Source: Acestrorhynchus altus (Eukaryota > Chordata > Actinopteri > Characiformes > Acestrorhynchidae). Taken from it: DNA of 64,000 nucleotides. The stretch spans positions 15,557,501 to 15,621,500 of the forward strand of contig CM067513.1 in NCBI GenBank assembly GCA_034509495.1, read 5' to 3'. Under the pieces are notes generated by a model that ran no database searches, had not been told where the DNA came from, and saw nothing but the letters and a program-made list of their open reading frames with translations. Below, in pieces: positions 20,367 through 44,570 of this stretch. The number at the start of each line of letters is the position of its first letter. Position 1 is the first letter of the stretch. Both the position numbers and the translations under genes were made by a program.

Positions 20367-23340
20367 ATGGCTAAGAAGACCTACGATCTGCTCTTCAAAC
20401 TCCTGCTGATTGGAGATTCAGGAGTGGGGAAAACCTGCGTCCTCTTCCGCTTCTCGGACGATGCCTTTAATACGACCTTTATCTCAACTATCGGTGAGAA
20501 GTCACACACTGAGTGTTTATTTAAGCTCCCAGTAGAGAGAGACAGAGAGAGAGAGAGTGTGTGTGTGATGTATGTATGTATGTATGTATGTATGGGTGTC
20601 TGTCTGGGTGTGTGTCTGACCTCATGACTCCCAGGGAGCAGTGTATGCTTCCTAACCCAGCCCAAGGACCTTAGCCCTTATCCTGAGACTGAATCCTCAT
20701 CTAACTAATAATTCCTTAATTATTCCATGTAACTGCTTTGGAAAAGTGGCACATATGTCTCACACTTTATGCTCTGACTTTTCAGGAATAGACTTCAAAA
20801 TAAAGACAGTTGAGCTTCAAGGCAAGAGGATCAAACTTCAGATATGGTGGGTGGTCTGCACTGAAATGCCTTAAATAGATCTTGTTTACTAACAACCAAC
20901 GTGAAGTAATTTTGATACTTTAACCTTCATTTGAAAATGAAATGAATGCTTAATCATAGTATGTTGGCAGCAGATCTCTTATCATCAGCGGGTCAGATTT
21001 CAGCCACTTCAGTGTCTTGTTCAGTTCCTCACTCTCCTCTCTTCAGTTCCTGTGTCTGCATTTCAAGGAGTTCACAATTTAATCCCGTTGATTGGCTATG
21101 GAAACGAAGGAAACTAAGCATTATTGAACTAAGCAGTGTTCGAAATTGGAGAACCTTTTAGACCGGGTGATGACTTGTGTTCCTATGCTAATTTTCCCAT
21201 TTTAAATGGTTTCTCATCAGGGACACTGCTGGACAAGAGCGATTTCACACCATCACCACTTCCTACTACAGGGGAGCCATGGGTATCATGTTGGTTTACG
21301 ATATTACCAATGCCAAAAGCTTTGAGAACATCAGCAAGTGGCTGCGAAACATTGAAGAGGTAACCATTACTGTTTGTCAACGCATCTTAATATTCAGATA
21401 ATCTGAGAGTTTTAAGTGTGCAACTCGCTGGGCCATTAAAGAATCCTCCTTGTGGTGAAAACCCTGCCTAGATGGGCTAATATAACTTCCTGCACATTTA
21501 TGAAGTATTAAAAGTTGCCTTTTTCAGTTTTTTTCAATTTTTTCCTTAGCATGCAAATGAAGATGTGGAGAGAATGCTGCTTGGAAACAAGTGTGATATG
21601 GAGGACATGCGTGTGGTACCCAAAACAAAGGGAGAACAGGTAAAATCATAAATTGCTTGCTCGTTTCATTTAGAATTAAATTACAAGATGTCTAGACTGA
21701 CTTGAAGATATGTGGTTGTGGCTGGAAGTTTACATACAGTTATCATGGACATGAACATCATGTTATTTTAAATTTGTAAACCATTTTTTTGTGTTGGGTA
21801 TAATGAGTGAACAACATACAAATAATAGACATTTGTGCACAAACTTTATAATATTTTCTACACATTATACATATATGGATTAGTAGTTCGGTGGTGCTGA
21901 AAGTTCCAAAATGTCCTTCAACTTGGAAAGGCATCTTGACGTCCTGTTAGTGATCACGGCTGTACCTTTTCTGAGCCCAACATGTAAAAAGGATTTCTTT
22001 GATCGCATTCTTTGGATTGAGTAATACATACTAAAATGGGACAGAAGGAGTTCAGTGCAGATCTGATTAGGATGATGGTGGATGAGAGAGGCTGCCATCC
22101 ATAGTTATTATGCCACAATGACTAGAAGAGTGTGTGATTCCACCCCAGCTGTTAAGCATAGTAGTGGTAGTACCATGCTCTAGGGATGTTTTGAACCGTG
22201 CAACCCTGGAACTGTAGCAAAACCATCTTCATGAATAACAATGCACCATCTCATGCTGCAAAGAATCCCTCTGTTGCATTGGCTTCTATGAGCATCAAAT
22301 GAGAGGAATTCATGGTGTGGCCACCATCCTCCCTTGACCTCAACCCTGTTGAGAACCTTTGAAGTATCCTCAAGCAAAAAGGTGTTTGAGGTTGGGAGAT
22401 GGTTCAAACCAAAACAGCAGCTCTGGGAGGTTATTCTGACCTCCTGCAAAGAAATTCAGACAGAAACAGTCCAAAATCTCACAAGTTCAATGAATACAAG
22501 AGCTGTGAAGGTGAATCCAAAGAAGGGATCATACTTTATTATGTAACTTGGCCTGTTAAGAGTGAAATATTGAGATTATTTCAAGATTGATTTGAAATGG
22601 CTTTTAATTTTAAAAAATGTGACCACTTAATGCTGTGAATCCAACAAATTACCATTTTCACTTCATTGTGTATTTATTGGGAAGTTTGCTCAATAAAATT
22701 TCATTTGAACAGTTGATGACTTGAAAATGATACTGTCATTTGCATTTACCGTTTAGGAAAATCAGAGAAAACTATCATTTCCATAATCATTTGGAACATT
22801 AATACATTAACGTGTTCCAATAGGATTCTGACCCCAAACATACATCAAAGGTAGCTTTGGAATGGACAAAGCAGGCTAACACTTGGCCTTTAGAATGGCT
22901 TTCCAGAAGGTCCTCATAACATTCATGTCCATAATGGGTCTAAGGGTGTTTTGCCTACTGTATAGTATGGAATCTGACTTTTTAATATCAGTATATGATT
23001 ATTCTGTGTCCTGTTCCAATGTTTTATTATTGTACTCTCTTCTACCCCACAGATTGCTTGTGAACACAACATTCGGTTCTTTGAAACAAGTGCAAAAGCA
23101 AACATTAACATTGAGAAAGCTTTCCTAATGCTTGCTGAGGACATCCTGCGAAAGGTTAGTCACCAGCATTCAGCGCTAACTCAAAGAGGCTCTGATGCAC
23201 AATGTTCCAGTTTCATCGCTTATTGTTTATCTCTATCTTTCTGATCCTTCTTCTAGACACCAGGAAAGGAGACCACCAATGAAAATGTTGACGTGAACAG
23301 TAAGAGTGGCTCTGCAAGCGGTGTCAGGTGTTGCAGTTGA
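20367..23340 (+). CDS. rab10: Ras-related small GTPase Rab10
   Basis: Six exons (20367-20493, 20786-20846, 21221-21359, 21550-21639, 23053-23154, 23257-23340) total 603 bases, or 200 aa, exactly the human RAB10 length. The protein opens [16 protein letters not shown] and keeps every GTPase motif: P-loop GDSGVGKT, switch I TFISTIG, WDTAGQE, GNKCD and ETSAK. Rab10 cycles between GDP and GTP to direct exocytic and recycling vesicles, for example basolateral and GLUT4 traffic. The C-terminus reads GVRCCS, so the two prenylatable cysteines are followed by one serine. The C-terminal hypervariable part differs from human, which supports rab10 rather than rab8/13 only together with the motor-side sequence. 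Intron 4 holds a Tc1 remnant. It is divergent from tmem62 and convergent with hadha, as expected from the human 2p23 neighbourhood. Confidence 0.95.
21720..22720. mobile_element. Degenerate Tc1-like transposon, rab10 intron 4
   Basis: An end-like sequence, GGCTGGAAGTTTACATACAG (about 21720), precedes broken transposase text. The plus strand shows DDE-domain remnants: a region reading 'caatgcaccatctcatgctgcaaa' and a Pro-Asp-Leu-Asn-Pro-type motif (LDLNPVEN near 22335). Stops and shifts disrupt it. It occupies much of the 1.4-kb intron. Confidence 0.7.
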
Positions 23341-25310
23341 ACAACAGTTTCTGCCCATCTTCCAAATCCTTTCACATGAGTTTTACCACACCTGATTGGT
23401 CTCTTACAACTAAGTTAAAGGAATGGTTCAGCGCCAGATCACATTTACACAAGTTTCCCTTCACTCTAGATGTAGGCTCTCAGCCAAGACATGCTGATGT
23501 ATAAGGTTTGCTGGTTTAATTTTTCCAGATTTAGACACTAGACCTGTCTTGGCTGAATGGGAAAGTTCTGTAAATTTTTGGATTTTCCACCAAACCGTTC
23601 TTTTAAACAAATGCCCATTATGCTGGATAAGACTTTTACCTCTCACTGTACTTGACAAACTGTTTTACAAACGTAAAGAAGAACATTGCCCTATTTGCTG
23701 TTAGTAAATAAACAAATATGGGCAATTGGTACATTTAGTTATAATCTGACAAGAGCACTGCTTAAGGGACAATAATCTAGTCAAATAGTCACAGTAGTAA
23801 AAAAAAAAAAAAAAGTGAACCGAGTTTAAAAGGGACACGTGACTTTTAATATTCATTATGGTGAGCGCTGATTGTGCCTTAAATGCCACTTGGAGATTGG
23901 GGAACTTTGGTCACAATAAGATTCTCAGCTAGTGTTTTTAACTGTTGAACTGAAAATGGTTTTATATAACAACTCCCCTTATCAAATTCAGAAACCACAA
24001 ATGGTGCCTTACCATCTGCAGCAGTGAGGTGTTTTGGGTTTTTATCTGTTTTGGTCCGTGGTAGAGCCTTTTTGCACAAAGAGGGATACTGAGCGCACAT
24101 ACACTATCTACGAGGGCACTGATTGACCTTATTGTTTTGGTTTTCATTTGTCATATTTTCATTGTCAGCATGATCCACAGACAGTAGATACTGAACTGAC
24201 ATTCATAGACTTTAAAACTTTATATTTTGGTTTGGTTCTGAAAATAATAACCCAGTTATTCCCTATCTGGGAATATTAGAAGTGATGATATGCACTTTGA
24301 ATTTCCCTCATGTGGAGAACCCGGTTAGGATTGTTAAGTGAACAAATGGTGCTCTAGCCCGGTGACCATGTATTATAGTATCTGCCTGAGATCATGCACT
24401 TTAGGGACTAGTCTGAAGTTGCAATGGTCCTTTGCAGAAATATATAAAAGAGGATTTAGGCTTATGAAGGGAACAGCAAAGAACTGTGCCCAACTAAAAC
24501 CACAGGCAGTTTATTAGCTGCTCGTTAGATGCTCCAAATTGTATTCTCTTCTTTGAAGGTGTTTGTTCCAGTTTTTGTCTTTCCATATTTGTTCCCAGTC
24601 AGCACTTTTATTACATTCTTTGCAATGGGGCGTGATGGTGTTTTGGGTGATGGTAAGGATAGGCTAAGGATACACTGATATATTTCAAAGCTGCGTTTAA
24701 TACTAACCATAGAGGTATTTCAGCATGGGAAACTGTTTGGTTATAAGTGATCATTTTTTTGTGACCTTTACTGGTTTGGGTGCATTTTCTACATTTTCTC
24801 TTAATACTCTCCTAAACAGAACTTACTAGTATATCCTAAGTGTTCATTGAGCCACGTTGTTTATGTTGGCTTTCAATCTGAATCTTAAATAACAGCTTTA
24901 TTGTGTAACTTCTTACAGATGCATTTTGCACATTTATTTTTATTATTTTACTGATAGTATAATTCTCCTGGTTCATGTCAGGATCAGTTCCAGGCTCATT
25001 CGCCGTGGTGGATGCTGACCATTGAAAATCAAACACTTGATTAGATGAGTAGAATGTGTGTTTTCTGTTTTAAAGGGATCTTTCCTGGCTGGTCAGCGTC
25101 TACCTTAGCTTAGCTTAAGAACCGACCCTGGTTTACATTTTAATAACTCTACAAATCAAATAAAAGCTCAAAGATGTTTCTTGATGAACTAGCCTGGTGA
25201 TGTAATAGCATAATGAGTAATACGTTTCTGCCTTTGGAACTCTGTATAATTACAATTAAAGAGGGATGGGTTTTTGATGTTAGTTTTGTAGTGCAATAAA
25301 CTCACTTTTC
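23341..25310 (+). other. rab10: Putative rab10 3' UTR
   Basis: A gene-free stretch after the rab10 stop with few recognisable repeats until 25665, ending near an AATAAA at 25295-25300 with a downstream T/G-containing stretch. Human RAB10 also has a long 3' UTR, so a UTR of about 2 kb is plausible. An earlier AATAAA-like signal near 23705 would give a short form. This is inference from absence of repeats and signal position. Confidence 0.45.
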
Positions 25311-25379
25311 ACAAAAAGGCCTTGTGTGTTTAAGCCATTAAGTCTCAAATCTGAATATCTGTCAAAATATGTACGAGAT

Positions 25380-26100
25380 GTTATATGAGCATACTGTCTA
25401 GCTGCAAACATTTAGAGTAGGGGCTCTCAAATCTTGTTTTAGTGTTTTCAGTTCAACAAAGGCTTCTCCTTTGGATCAGGTGTGTTGGAATTAGGGGAAA
25501 TCTACAAACTGTAGGTCAGTGATACTCCAGGACCAGAACTGAAACCACTGGTTTAAAGTAAAGCCTTGGTGGAACTCCTGAATGGATCTAAATAGGTTGT
25601 GACCAGGCTGGTGATCACAAGATACTGTAAGTAGATTTATCAGGATAATGTTCTTCCTCATCTCAAGATGCACTATATGGACTAAGGTATTGAGACACCT
25701 GCTCATTCGTTGTTTTTACTGAAATCGTTGGTGTTAAGAGTTTATTATGCTTTTGTTTGAGCAACTGCAGTTGGGTGTGGGTGAATGTTGAATGATCACT
25801 ACCAGACTTCATCTCCAACTGATCCCAGAAGTATTGGATGGAGCACCATCATTCCATAGAGTTCCACTGCAACAATGGGAATTTTTATACATTTCTAGCA
25901 CATGGAGGGTCAGCCCTCCATGGGTTAATGGTTTTGGTTTCCATTGAATGTTGTGCATTTGGTTAAAAACAAAATGACTGTTTATATCAGTAAAGTTAAC
26001 ATTTATTCATTAAGATCTGATGTGATTAGTTGATATGATGAGTTGTGATGCAAGTATAGAGGTCTTTGAGCAGTGTATAATCAACTCATGGACTTCATGA
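25380..26100. repeat. Decayed DNA-element remnants between rab10 and hadha
   Basis: At 25400-25550 a degraded hAT-like segment has GTGTTTTCAGTTCAAC, GATCAGGTGTGTTGG and CTCCAGGACCAG words. At 25665-25900 a copy of the GGGACACC-ended element starts CACTATATGGACTAAGG. Neither codes for protein. The remaining 26100-26620 is AT-rich with nothing recognised. Confidence 0.5.
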
Positions 26101-26551
26101 ACTTCTGGATTTGTTTATAAATTTGCATTCATTACTTAATATTAAATTATAAGGAACTAGTTAGCTTTTTAATTTGCATATTTTAAAAAAACAAAATTCA
26201 GTTTAGAAATTTGTCACTTGATTTTACCAGAGAAGTCTAAGCAGGTGGCAATATTCACCCCAACCAACTAGTTGCTTCACAGGTAAATAAATGGTACAAG
26301 AAACTACATCAGACACGTTTTGCTCGTTAGTATGTGTTTTGAGGTTTATGATGTACAGGAATAGACAACCAACTTGGGTCTTACTGTCATTAACATCAGA
26401 AATACAAAACTATCAAATACGTTAAATTTACAAAAACAACCCAAATTATTATAATTCAGTAAAAAGGCTACTTTGATTTTAGTCAAGTGCAGTAACTCTA
26501 TTTGTACATGATGACATTCCTTTCACATTGAAACACATTCTATTCTCTTGC

Positions 26552-26557
26552 TTTAAT
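26552..26557 (-). other. hadha: Candidate hadha polyadenylation signal (ATTAAA)
   Basis: The minus strand reads ATTAAA 67 bases past the hadha stop codon. It is the common variant hexamer at a plausible distance for a short 3' UTR. The next canonical signals lie further away in AT-rich spacer. Confidence 0.4.
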
Positions 26558-26623
26558 TAAACCAAGTAAGTCGTTGAAAACAAGAATTCATGCGGCAAGT
26601 AGATTTAATGGCACATGATGAGG

Positions 26624-39500
<12,877 letters not shown>

Positions 39501-39645
39501 CTTGCGAGGTCAACGCTGACAAGAGGAAGTATAGAAAAGTCCACCAAGACCAGCCGACCAATCACCGCCCCGCACTGGCGAAAGGGGCGGGCCTTCAGCT
39601 GCTTAAAGAGGAAGTGTGGTTGGGGTTCGGCGATACCGCTGCGTT
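39501..39645 (-). promoter_or_regulatory. hadha: Putative hadha promoter
   Basis: A GC-rich block immediately upstream of the hadha start with a plus-strand CCAAT near 39560 and Sp1-type GGGGCGGG at about 39584-39591. No TATA is evident. Its far side opens into repeats, not into an hadhb exon. Promoter status is inferred. Confidence 0.5.
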
Positions 39646-40140
39646 ACCTTTCGATACGATACCAAGAGTAATTATCTGATATCGATACTTAATAATCACA
39701 CACGATTAATGTGAACAGACTTCTGACAGAAATATTACATACTCATAAACATTAAACATTCACAATTTAATACAGATAAATAAAATATTTTTTATTCATT
39801 TGTAATAGTTTTTTTTTAAATGCAGGAAGTTTCTCTCTTTGCCTCTTTTTTAACAGCACTTAACAAAGTAATATGCCATAAATATTGATTATATGTTCAG
39901 TTAAACATTTACATCGCATGGCACCTGACAACTAATTCTTATTTAGTCCATAGCAGACCTGATCAGGTGATCAAGTCATTGTTTTCCTTCTCTTTTAATA
40001 AATGTTCTTATAAATCCTATTGACATATTTTGTGGTTTTCTTGTTTACAGTTTTTAACCCAAAAACATGTTGACTTTTTTGAGTAAGGCTGTGTGAAATG
40101 AATCCCTGTTTCCTCATTAGCATAGCATTTTAAGACTATT
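39646..40140. other. AT-rich spacer upstream of hadha
   Basis: A short repeat-like stretch (CGATACGATACC...GATATCGATACTTAA at about 39652-39690) is followed by AT-rich sequence with nothing recognised. No exon of hadhb or any other gene is seen. Confidence 0.6.
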
Positions 40141-40155
40141 TAGTTACTAAATAGG

Positions 40156-40157
40156 GG

Positions 40158-40201
<44 letters not shown>
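40156..40201. repeat. (TAGA)n microsatellite
   Basis: Eleven or so tandem TAGA units in the hadha-slc30a1 spacer. Confidence 0.95.
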
Positions 40202-40853
40202 ATAATAAAAATAGATATTGAAAAATAGATGATATAGAAAATATATGAAAAGTTCTGTGGGAGGGTTATTGCACATTATTATTATTATTGCAATCATTCT
40301 GGTTATATTGTGGTGGTCAGGTTTCTGGTTACTGGTTATTGCTCCTACCCATCCTCAGTCCTCCTGAAGAGTACCATACCAATATGTACCATTCTCTACT
40401 ATTATCTTCTTTTGGCTTATGTATCCAATGGCACCCAGTCATGCCAGATCTTGCAACAGAAACAAAGAAACATTAGCCTTCAGAATATTGCCCACTTCCT
40501 ATGTTTTTCGTGAAACAAAAAAAAACAATCTTGCCTGCAAAAATGACCTATTTTGTGATAATTGTTCATTATCCTGAGATAATTATTTCAATATGTATTA
40601 AGAAAACATAAGTCACTTTTCCTTCTAGATGGCACCAATATACCACACCATCTCCCCCCATTCCCAACATCTATTGTTAAAGGATGTTGGAAATTCATGA
40701 TTCAATCTATTCTAATGGAAACTAACCAGTATTTATCACTTTGAACTCAAATACAAAGACACTGTTTTATTATTTACCCAACATACATCATTATATAGTT
40801 TCAGAACACATTTTGAAAAACGTTTTAAAACAGTTACAAATATATATGCAATG

Positions 40854-41142
40854 TTGTATGGATAGAAAATATCCATTTAATAATCTGAGATTGTACTACA
40901 AAATCGATGAAAGGACACAAGAAAAAAATAACAAAAACAAAAACAAAAAACAACACCCCACCCCTACACCAAAAACAAAACAAACAAACAAAAAAACAAA
41001 ACTAAAATAAAAACACCTGCCTGCAGAATAACCTGAACAATTTTATTCGAACTAATTACCCCATGAAAATACCAAGATAATTATACCAAATCAATATATC
41101 AAGATATTGATTAAATTAAATGGATATTTTCTATCCATACAA
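40854..41142. repeat. Perfect 27-bp inverted repeat with 235-bp spacer
   Basis: 40854-40880 and 41116-41142 are exact reverse complements; the core word is GGATAGAAAATATCC. The spacer contains an A-rich run with repeated AAACA (40920-41020). No coding. It could be the ends of a small unclassified element. Confidence 0.85.
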
Positions 41143-41766
41143 TTTGTCGTTCACTACTATTATGCAATAATAGGCTAGTCATGAAGGATATGCTCTCTCC
41201 TATATCAGCCAGACCTGTTGTTCATTAGAAGTGAATGCCTTATTAAAAGCAATTACAGTATCTACTCCCATTTCTTAATTTCTTAATTGGCTATGAGACT
41301 TATACAACTGGTTCTAATCCCATCCTTTCATACCACACTTATCTCATGCCTTTTTATCAACAACTTTACAAAGGTCAGGATTTCACCAATTAAACCCACT
41401 CTGGACAGGCAGTGGCAGCATCCTGAATGGGTTAAGCTCAGCCAGCCTGCTGTTTGATAAGCAGATGCTACCAGCAGGGGCGCTGTGTGAGGGGTGAAAA
41501 CAATTGTAAAGGCCTGTGGCCATAACTGCCCTGTAGTATATGAGTGGTGGAAAGATTAGTCCATAGTCCACAGTGAAATAGGATTTTTTTTTTACAAACA
41601 TGTCTACAAAACTGCAATACCTACAGAAATAGTTTTTGTACTCCACTCCTCTTTTAATCAATGCAAACCTTTAAAAAGCTAAGCAAATCAATACCTACTC
41701 CCACCTCAAGAAGGAGGGGAGCGGCACTATGTTGAGATTGTGTTTCATTGTGTTGAATGATCTCAA

Positions 41767-41768
<2 letters not shown>
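41143..41768. other. Spacer sequence, nothing recognised
   Basis: AT-rich with no recognised exon or element. A short direct remnant with CAGCAGGGGCGCTGTGTGAGG lies near 41475. Confidence 0.5.
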
Positions 41769-41827
<59 letters not shown>

Positions 41828-41845
41828 GTCTGTCTGTCTGTCTGT
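41769..41845. repeat. (TATC)n/(TGTC)n microsatellite
   Basis: About 15 TATC units followed by five TGTC units. The same motif recurs at 51421-51509. Confidence 0.95.
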
Positions 41846-41989
41846 CCATGTCTGCATAACTGCAGAGTTCGTTGTAAAACTTGAAATGATGAAATGAACT
41901 ACCATCAGATAATAACACAATACTCTAACTTTTTAGGTCTAAGACCACAAGTAGTTTGTTGTAATCATTACTTTAAAAAAAAAGAATTG

Positions 41990-43380
41990 TTCAGGTTTGT
42001 AAATTTCATACATCTATGTTTAGTAGCTGTTTTGAAGGGATGTGTCAGAAATCCTTATACAAAAACTCCTTTTGACTGCCACTATGTATACACAGGACAA
42101 ACTGCGATGGCATCTCCGTACATCACCATAGACTGAGAAGCTGACTTCCAAAAAGCCCCAGCTCCAAAACAGACACCCTCCTAGAGTCATTGTCTTTACC
42201 AAAGGAACTTAGAAGGACTAAAATGTGTAAATTAATACAGAGTCTAAAGCAGGGGTGGGCAATGGGGGAGTCCAGCACAGTTTGCTGATTTCCCTGCTTT
42301 AACAGACCAACTAAAACTGGCAAGCTGATTCAGGTGTGCTTGAACAAGAAAGGCACAAAACTGAGAAGGAATCTGGCCGTCCAGGATTGGAACTGCCCAC
42401 CTCTGGTCTAAAGGAAAGAAACAAAATCAACCATTCCAGTCAAGCAAGTAAGCCTCAATCAATCAAGCCACAATCAATCAACCCTATCAACCTGCCACAG
42501 AAAGAATCCAATACCAAAGTGTGTTTGTTAACCCCACATACAAAGAAAAGCCTTTTGGGGGCTTTGGAGGAAATTTTACAGTCAGGTCCTGTGGTCAGAT
42601 GAGACAAAGATATTTAGAGGGCTAAAAGTGAGGCTTTTAACCCAAAGAACACCATGCTAACTGTTAAACCTGGTGTTGGTAGCAACATGCTCTGGGGCTG
42701 CTTTGCAGACAGTGGAAATGATATATCAACCCTTCCATACTAACTGTAGCTTAGCTATAACTGTTTTTTTTTAATGAAATGGTTACATTTCGTATTTCTT
42801 TGCAATGCTGATGTTTCACATTCGTCAGAGATCACTACACATCCTTTTGACTGCCACTATGTACGCAAGACAAACTGGATGAAAACTGTTTGCAATGGCA
42901 CCACCTACTCTACCTAACTGTATATCATTGCAAGTTATTGGGAGGTGTAGCCACTTTGCCAAAATCTAGAACAAGACCCAAACTCTAACCTTCAGCTGAG
43001 TTGGAGATTGTTTGGATGATGAGGAGCAGACCAAGAACCACCAAGACACTGGAAGCTGCTAGAACCCTAGTGTCACTGTTTAGAGTCTAGCATGTCTTCC
43101 AACATCAACGTGAACTGAGAGGGTGCCATCCAAAAAGCTCTCGCTCCAAAACCTAGTCTTTCTAAAGAAATAAAGGTGATGCTTTTAACCCCAAGAACAC
43201 TGTGTTAACTGTTAAACCTGGTAACAACATACTCTGGGCTGCTTTGCAGACAGTGGAAATGGTAGATTAACCCTTCCATACTAACTTTAGCTGGGTTAAG
43301 TGTATTTTATGAAAGAAGTTGGTTACGTTTCCTACTTCTTTACAGTGATTATGCTTCACTTTTCAAACATCATGTAAAGA
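41990..43380. repeat. Tandem partial copies of a Tc1-like element
   Basis: Two diverged runs share blocks. TTTTGACTGCCACTATGTA occurs at about 42068 and 42847. CCAAAAAGC...CTCCAAAAC occurs at 42148 and 43130. AACTGTTAAACCTGGT with GGCTGCTTTGCAGACAGTGG occurs at about 42660 and 43207, followed in both by AACCCTTCCATACTAACT. The text GTGGTCAGATGAGACAAAGA (about 42590) is typical Tc1 transposase DNA. No intact frame. A hAT-like element has inserted in the first copy. Confidence 0.65.
42250..42405. mobile_element. hAT-like miniature element with perfect 8-bp TSD
   Basis: A 156-bp element with ends CAGGGGTGGGCAAT and inverted TGCCCACCTCTG. GTCTAAAG flanks it exactly on both sides (42242-42249 and 42406-42413). 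Non-coding. The perfect duplication implies a relatively recent insertion. Confidence 0.85.
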
Positions 43381-44275
43381 TAATGTAAGACACAGAAAAC
43401 AGCCCTGAGATACACCTAGTGATTACATCAAGATAAAACACGAGATCCACTACTGACTCAATCCTCAGCTAAAGAGTAGGTCAAAGTTAAGACAGTGAAG
43501 TGTAAGCACCACAATCTTATGAACGGGTTGTGCCCTTGAAATGAAGCAGATGACAAAATTGCTCTCAGTGAAGTCTTTTCATTTTTCAGTGGAACACAGA
43601 AACACCATTGTTATATGAAGTAAAAAGTTCTCCTGGCTATACTCAGGACTACTCTCACATGATCATCTATAACAAGGAAGGCATACAAAACCCCCGTAAC
43701 CCCCATATGCTTCCCACTCAAGCAGTGCAATCAGAAAAAGTCCATGTACTATCTCAGAGCAAAATCAAATGAGGTCTGATGGCTGGGTCAGACAGATCTT
43801 TTAAAGAAGTGCATGATGTTAGATGTTACTCTAGGTCTCTTATCGCACAGGATTGATTGGAGGACTGTGCATGAACTGAATAAGGCCTATTCTCCATTGT
43901 TTTTTGACACAGTGGCCCATACACTGCATTAGTGATTGCATCACACTGCCCTCATTAAGTTAAACCACACTGTGTTCTGCCCCTTTTGTTTCTCAACGGC
44001 TGAAACGGATTGGATATTTGTAACAGTTCCTCATAATCACAGTGTTTGTATACCGGGTCACAATAGATGCATGAATGTGTAGATGGTGTCAAGGTCCATC
44101 TGAGACGTGCTGTGTTTGGACAGCTGTGCTGGGGGATAACATGTCATACACTGTGAGAGTCAGGCATTCCCTACTGAGCCCATATCACATATTATCTGTG
44201 GCCTTGATTGCAGAAAACTTAATGGAACAGCTACTAACTTCTTTAACATGTACTAACACGTGTGACTATGTCATA
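43381..44275. other. Spacer without recognised features
   Basis: Moderately AT-rich unique-looking sequence between the Tc1-like copies and the L2 tail. I see no exon or element. Confidence 0.5.
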
Positions 44276-44278
44276 TTT

Positions 44279-44395
44279 ATCATTTACATTTACATTTACA
44301 TTTGTGGCATTTAGCAGACGCCCTTATCCAGAGCGACTTACAAAAGTGCTTTGCTGTTTACTTAGAACATCCTTAGCTAGTAGACAAACACTCAT
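44279..44395 (-). mobile_element. L2-type LINE 3' end, inverted copy
   Basis: On the minus strand: CTAGCTAAGGATGTTCTAAG, then GCAAAGCACTTTTGTAAGTC, the GGATAAGGGCGTCTGC stem, and a (TGTAAA)n end. It matches 51040-51122 closely, so both derive from the same LINE family. Confidence 0.8.
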
Positions 44396-44484
44396 CACTG
44401 CTCCAATGAAACACAGGTATCTCCAAAATGAAAGGACTTTACAGTAGGCAAAAATGCTCTTAACTTTGAAGTAATTTTAAATCA

Positions 44485-44488
<4 letters not shown>

Positions 44489-44570
<82 letters not shown>
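44489..44570. repeat. (TA)n plus poly-T tract
   Basis: About 23 TA units followed directly by a run of more than 30 T. Confidence 0.95.
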
